A DNA stretch of 64,000 bases from Alkalihalophilus marmarensis DSM 21297. GTDB lineage: Bacteria > Bacillota > Bacilli > Bacillales > Bacillaceae_D. Positions 62,343 through 64,000 of the stretch are shown one piece after another. The position numbers were made by a program, and so were the translations under genes. The stretch is from positions 17,904-81,903 of the forward strand of contig NZ_ATAE01000067.1 in NCBI RefSeq assembly GCF_000474275.2, in the 5' to 3' direction. The notes under the pieces were generated by a model. It searched no databases, had not been told where the DNA came from, and saw only the letters and a list, made by a program, of their open reading frames with translations. How positions within the stretch are numbered: position 1 is the first letter of the stretch; each line of letters begins with the position of its first letter.

Positions 62343-62686
62343 GATTTATTATTATATGATTCATCGAACTCTTTTCCTTCTAGAGAAGGGTCTAGTGTAA
62401 GCGGCTCGCTGCAGTGCATACACGCATCCACGCGGCCCAGCATTTTTGTGGGTTTCTTACAGCTTGGACATACTACTTGAACAGACTTTGTAGAAAGCAT
62501 GCCGATCCAGAAATAAACCACCGTACTTCCAATAATAAAAAGAAAGCCTATTAGCATTGCGATCGTCATGAGAATAGGAGAATCTCTAAAGAAAATTCCT
62601 ATGTACATAACGAGAATACCGATAAATACAAGCGATAAAGCAAACGTTCGAATCTTATTTATTTTGTTTGTATATTTAATAGCCAT
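62330..62686 (-). CDS. ygzB: YgzB, UPF0295 membrane protein
   Basis: 118 residues from ATG 62686, since AGGAGGGACG lies upstream; the frame is open to 62743. Two membrane helices (about 13-33 and 40-60) are followed by a zinc-ribbon-like C-terminal part with CPSCKK and CMHCSE. Family function unknown. Convergent to perR exactly as in B. subtilis. Confidence 0.88.
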   Translation of the reverse strand: MAIKYTNKINKIRTFALSLVFIGILVMYIGIFFRDSPILMTIAMLIGFLFIIGSTVVYFWIGMLSTKSVQVVCPSCKKPTKMLGRVDACMHCSEPLTLDPSLEGKEFDESYNNKSKRS

Positions 62687-62808
62687 ATTCGTCCCTCCTA
62701 GATACGAGTATAGCATATAAGATAGGAACAACCTATGAATCAAGTAAGAATTTCACTACTTTGTGAAGGATTCCCCCATTAATTGTCGAATAGGGTATGC
62801 GAGGTTGA

Positions 62809-62880
62809 TGTGAGAAGTTTTTATGAGAGGTTTTTCGAGAGAATTTGCGTAAGGTTTTGCGTAAGGTTTTGCTTAATGAG
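62809..62880 (+). repeat. Degenerate 12-13-bp tandem repeats before ygxA
   Basis: GCGTAAGGTTTT occurs twice in direct succession (62847-62858, 62859-62870). It is preceded by diverged units (GTGAGAAGTTTTT, ATGAGAGGTTTTT, CGAGAGAATTT) and followed by GCTTAATGAGG, which runs into the ygxA ribosome site. Confidence 0.6.
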
Positions 62881-62891
62881 GAGGAATAGGA

Positions 62892-63761
62892 ATGAATGTT
62901 TTACTGAGGCAGCTGTATCAAGATCGAGCAAGTGAGGATGATACGTTTGCAATATTAGTGATCCAAAAAGAGTTATCCCCGTTATCAATATTAGATGGCT
63001 TTGATGCCATTGTGTTAGTCATAAAAAATAATCCAGAAGTAGACTGGCATGTTAAACACTATCAAATGGATGATATGAAAGTAGCTCTGCATTCGTTAAG
63101 TCAAACAACAATGCACCATTCATTAATAGCAGGAACGCATCGCAGGTTAGTGGATTGGCTCTTTCATGGTAAAGTAGTATTTGATCGCAACGAATTCCTT
63201 AAAGGAGTAAAAGAAAGAATTGAAACCTTTCCTCCTGGTGATCGAATGAAGAAGATGACCATTCAATTTACAAAGATGCTAAGACGATTCGATGAGGGAA
63301 AGATTTTATTCTATAATGAACAACCTTTTGATGCGTTCAGTAACATGATGCATTCTCTTCATCACTTAGCAAGACTTGCAGTCATTAATCATGGGTATTA
63401 TCCAGAGGTGACTGTGTGGGACCAAGTAAGAAAGATTGAACCTGAAACATACAAGCTCTATAGAGAACTTCTTAAGAGTGAGGAGTCGCTTGAACAAAGG
63501 ATTGAATTATTAATCTTAGCAACTGAAATAGCTGTCCGTTCTAAAACAGAAATTGGTTCTGAGCATTTTCGTTCATTACTAGCAGATAGAGGAGACTCAT
63601 TTACGATTGCTGAAATGATGGAGATACCAGAGGTGCAAGATTACCGGATCGACCTTGAATTGTTGGTCAATTTCTTAATAGAGAAAGAGTTTCTGGTAAT
63701 AGATCATCATGAATCAAAAGCACAAGGAATCCACCATATTCGTTATAGATTAAATACTTAA
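62892..63761 (+). CDS. ygxA: YgxA, nucleotidyltransferase-like protein
   Basis: 289 residues. Starts MNVLLRQLYQDRASEDDTFA and resembles the nucleotidyltransferase-like YgxA, with the middle helical substrate-binding-type domain (LIAGTHRRLVDWLFHGKVVFDRNEF) and a C-terminal winged-helix-like part. Molecular function unproven. GAGGAGGAAT precedes the ATG. In B. subtilis ygxA precedes an rRNA operon; rRNA promoters follow here too. Confidence 0.85.
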   Translation: MNVLLRQLYQDRASEDDTFAILVIQKELSPLSILDGFDAIVLVIKNNPEVDWHVKHYQMDDMKVALHSLSQTTMHHSLIAGTHRRLVDWLFHGKVVFDRNEFLKGVKERIETFPPGDRMKKMTIQFTKMLRRFDEGKILFYNEQPFDAFSNMMHSLHHLARLAVINHGYYPEVTVWDQVRKIEPETYKLYRELLKSEESLEQRIELLILATEIAVRSKTEIGSEHFRSLLADRGDSFTIAEMMEIPEVQDYRIDLELLVNFLIEKEFLVIDHHESKAQGIHHIRYRLNT

Positions 63762-63781
63762 AATAAAATTGATGAAAAGTG

Positions 63782-63810
63782 TTGACTTTGTTTTACGTGC
63801 GTGATAAATT
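63782..63810 (+). promoter_or_regulatory. rRNA operon promoter P1
   Basis: TTGACT (63782-63787), 17-bp spacer, TAAATT (63805-63810), 87 bp upstream of P2; tandem promoters are usual for Bacillus rrn operons. Confidence 0.75.
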
Positions 63811-63868
63811 ATTACTTGTCGCTGACAACAACAGTTGTTACGCACGAAAAACATTTTAAAAAAAGTTG

Positions 63869-63897
63869 TTGACATTCAAATCACGATTTGATAAGAT
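63869..63897 (+). promoter_or_regulatory. rRNA operon promoter P2
   Basis: TTGACA (63869-63874), 17-bp spacer, TAAGAT (63892-63897), preceded by an A-rich upstream stretch like an UP element. Confidence 0.85.
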
Positions 63898-64000
63898 AAT
63901 GAAGTCGCCAACAACGACAAACAAGTTCTTTGAAAACTGAACAAAAGCCAAGCGAAATAGAGATACATGATATCTCGTCAATTTTTAAAACAAGATGCTA
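63898..64000 (+). other. rRNA operon leader (16S gene beyond window)
   Basis: Contains AAGTTCTTTGAAAACTGAACAAA (63924 onward), the antitermination boxA-like leader word found upstream of 16S genes in Bacillus. The 16S rRNA gene itself is not reached. Confidence 0.8.

Overview
The window is a stretch of low-GC, spore-forming Firmicute chromosome. Gene order and protein character point to an alkaliphilic or halotolerant Bacillaceae (Alkalihalobacillus-like; this assignment is inferred). Signs are a complete ectABC ectoine operon, three spore SASP genes (two gamma-type and sspK), an Sda-type sporulation inhibitor, PdaA-type cortex deacetylase, PerR, and long blocks collinear with Bacillus subtilis: ywrDCBA (1-3.0 kb), yfkD/yfkAB/yfkK and pdaA (18-25 kb), yfhE to fabL (41.2-53 kb), and sspE-ygaC-ygaD-ygaE-gsaB-bcp-perR-ygzB-ygxA (53-63.8 kb). 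As in B. subtilis, ygxA leads into an rRNA operon, whose tandem promoters and leader fill the last 240 bases; the 16S gene starts beyond the window.

Layout. 0-3 kb: gamma-glutamyltransferase end, Lrp regulator, paired chromate-transporter halves, then two GC-rich hairpin repeats. 3.4-10.1 kb: oligoendopeptidase F, a CHASE3 chemoreceptor, cytochrome bd oxidase, FbpB-like peptide. 10.3-18 kb: small hypothetical proteins, MBL hydrolase, MFS and MATE transporters, OsmC, ProC. 18-25 kb: yfk/yfj block with cold-shock protein and fumarase. 25-35 kb: rRNA methyltransferase, two Ntn acylases, oxidoreductases, RocB-like peptidase. 35-41 kb: amino-acid ABC importer and ectoine synthesis. 41-64 kb: the yfh/yga block, including MutY, FabL, peroxiredoxin, PerR and GsaB.

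The most unusual structure is an intergenic element present six times (about 7.27, 19.0, 23.9, 35.1, 49.1 and 57.45 kb). Each copy has nine CGCAAT-like motifs at a strict 21-bp period, broken by one 19-bp step always between motifs 4 and 5, spanning 166-167 bp, with a hairpin on the motif-1 side. Motif variants are position-specific (TACAATT at 2 and 9, GCATAAAC at 8), so the copies look like descendants of one element. I do not recognise it as a described family.

A second notable feature is the leader of the GNAT gene at 41643-42230. It carries a tRNA-like fold with a canonical T-arm, followed by a chain of mutually exclusive helices ending in a terminator-like hairpin that contains the ribosome binding site. 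This resembles a riboswitch or T-box layout but matches no class I know.

Other points: ectA seems to start at a rare ATT codon; a dispersed repeat begins exactly at the stop codons of two genes; perR has a near-perfect PerR box; and several small genes were found by reading (FbpB-like, SspK, gamma-SASP, YfhE, YpzG-like, Sda, a 48-aa coiled-coil protein and a His-rich peptide). All functional statements rest on sequence recognition by eye; no searches were run.
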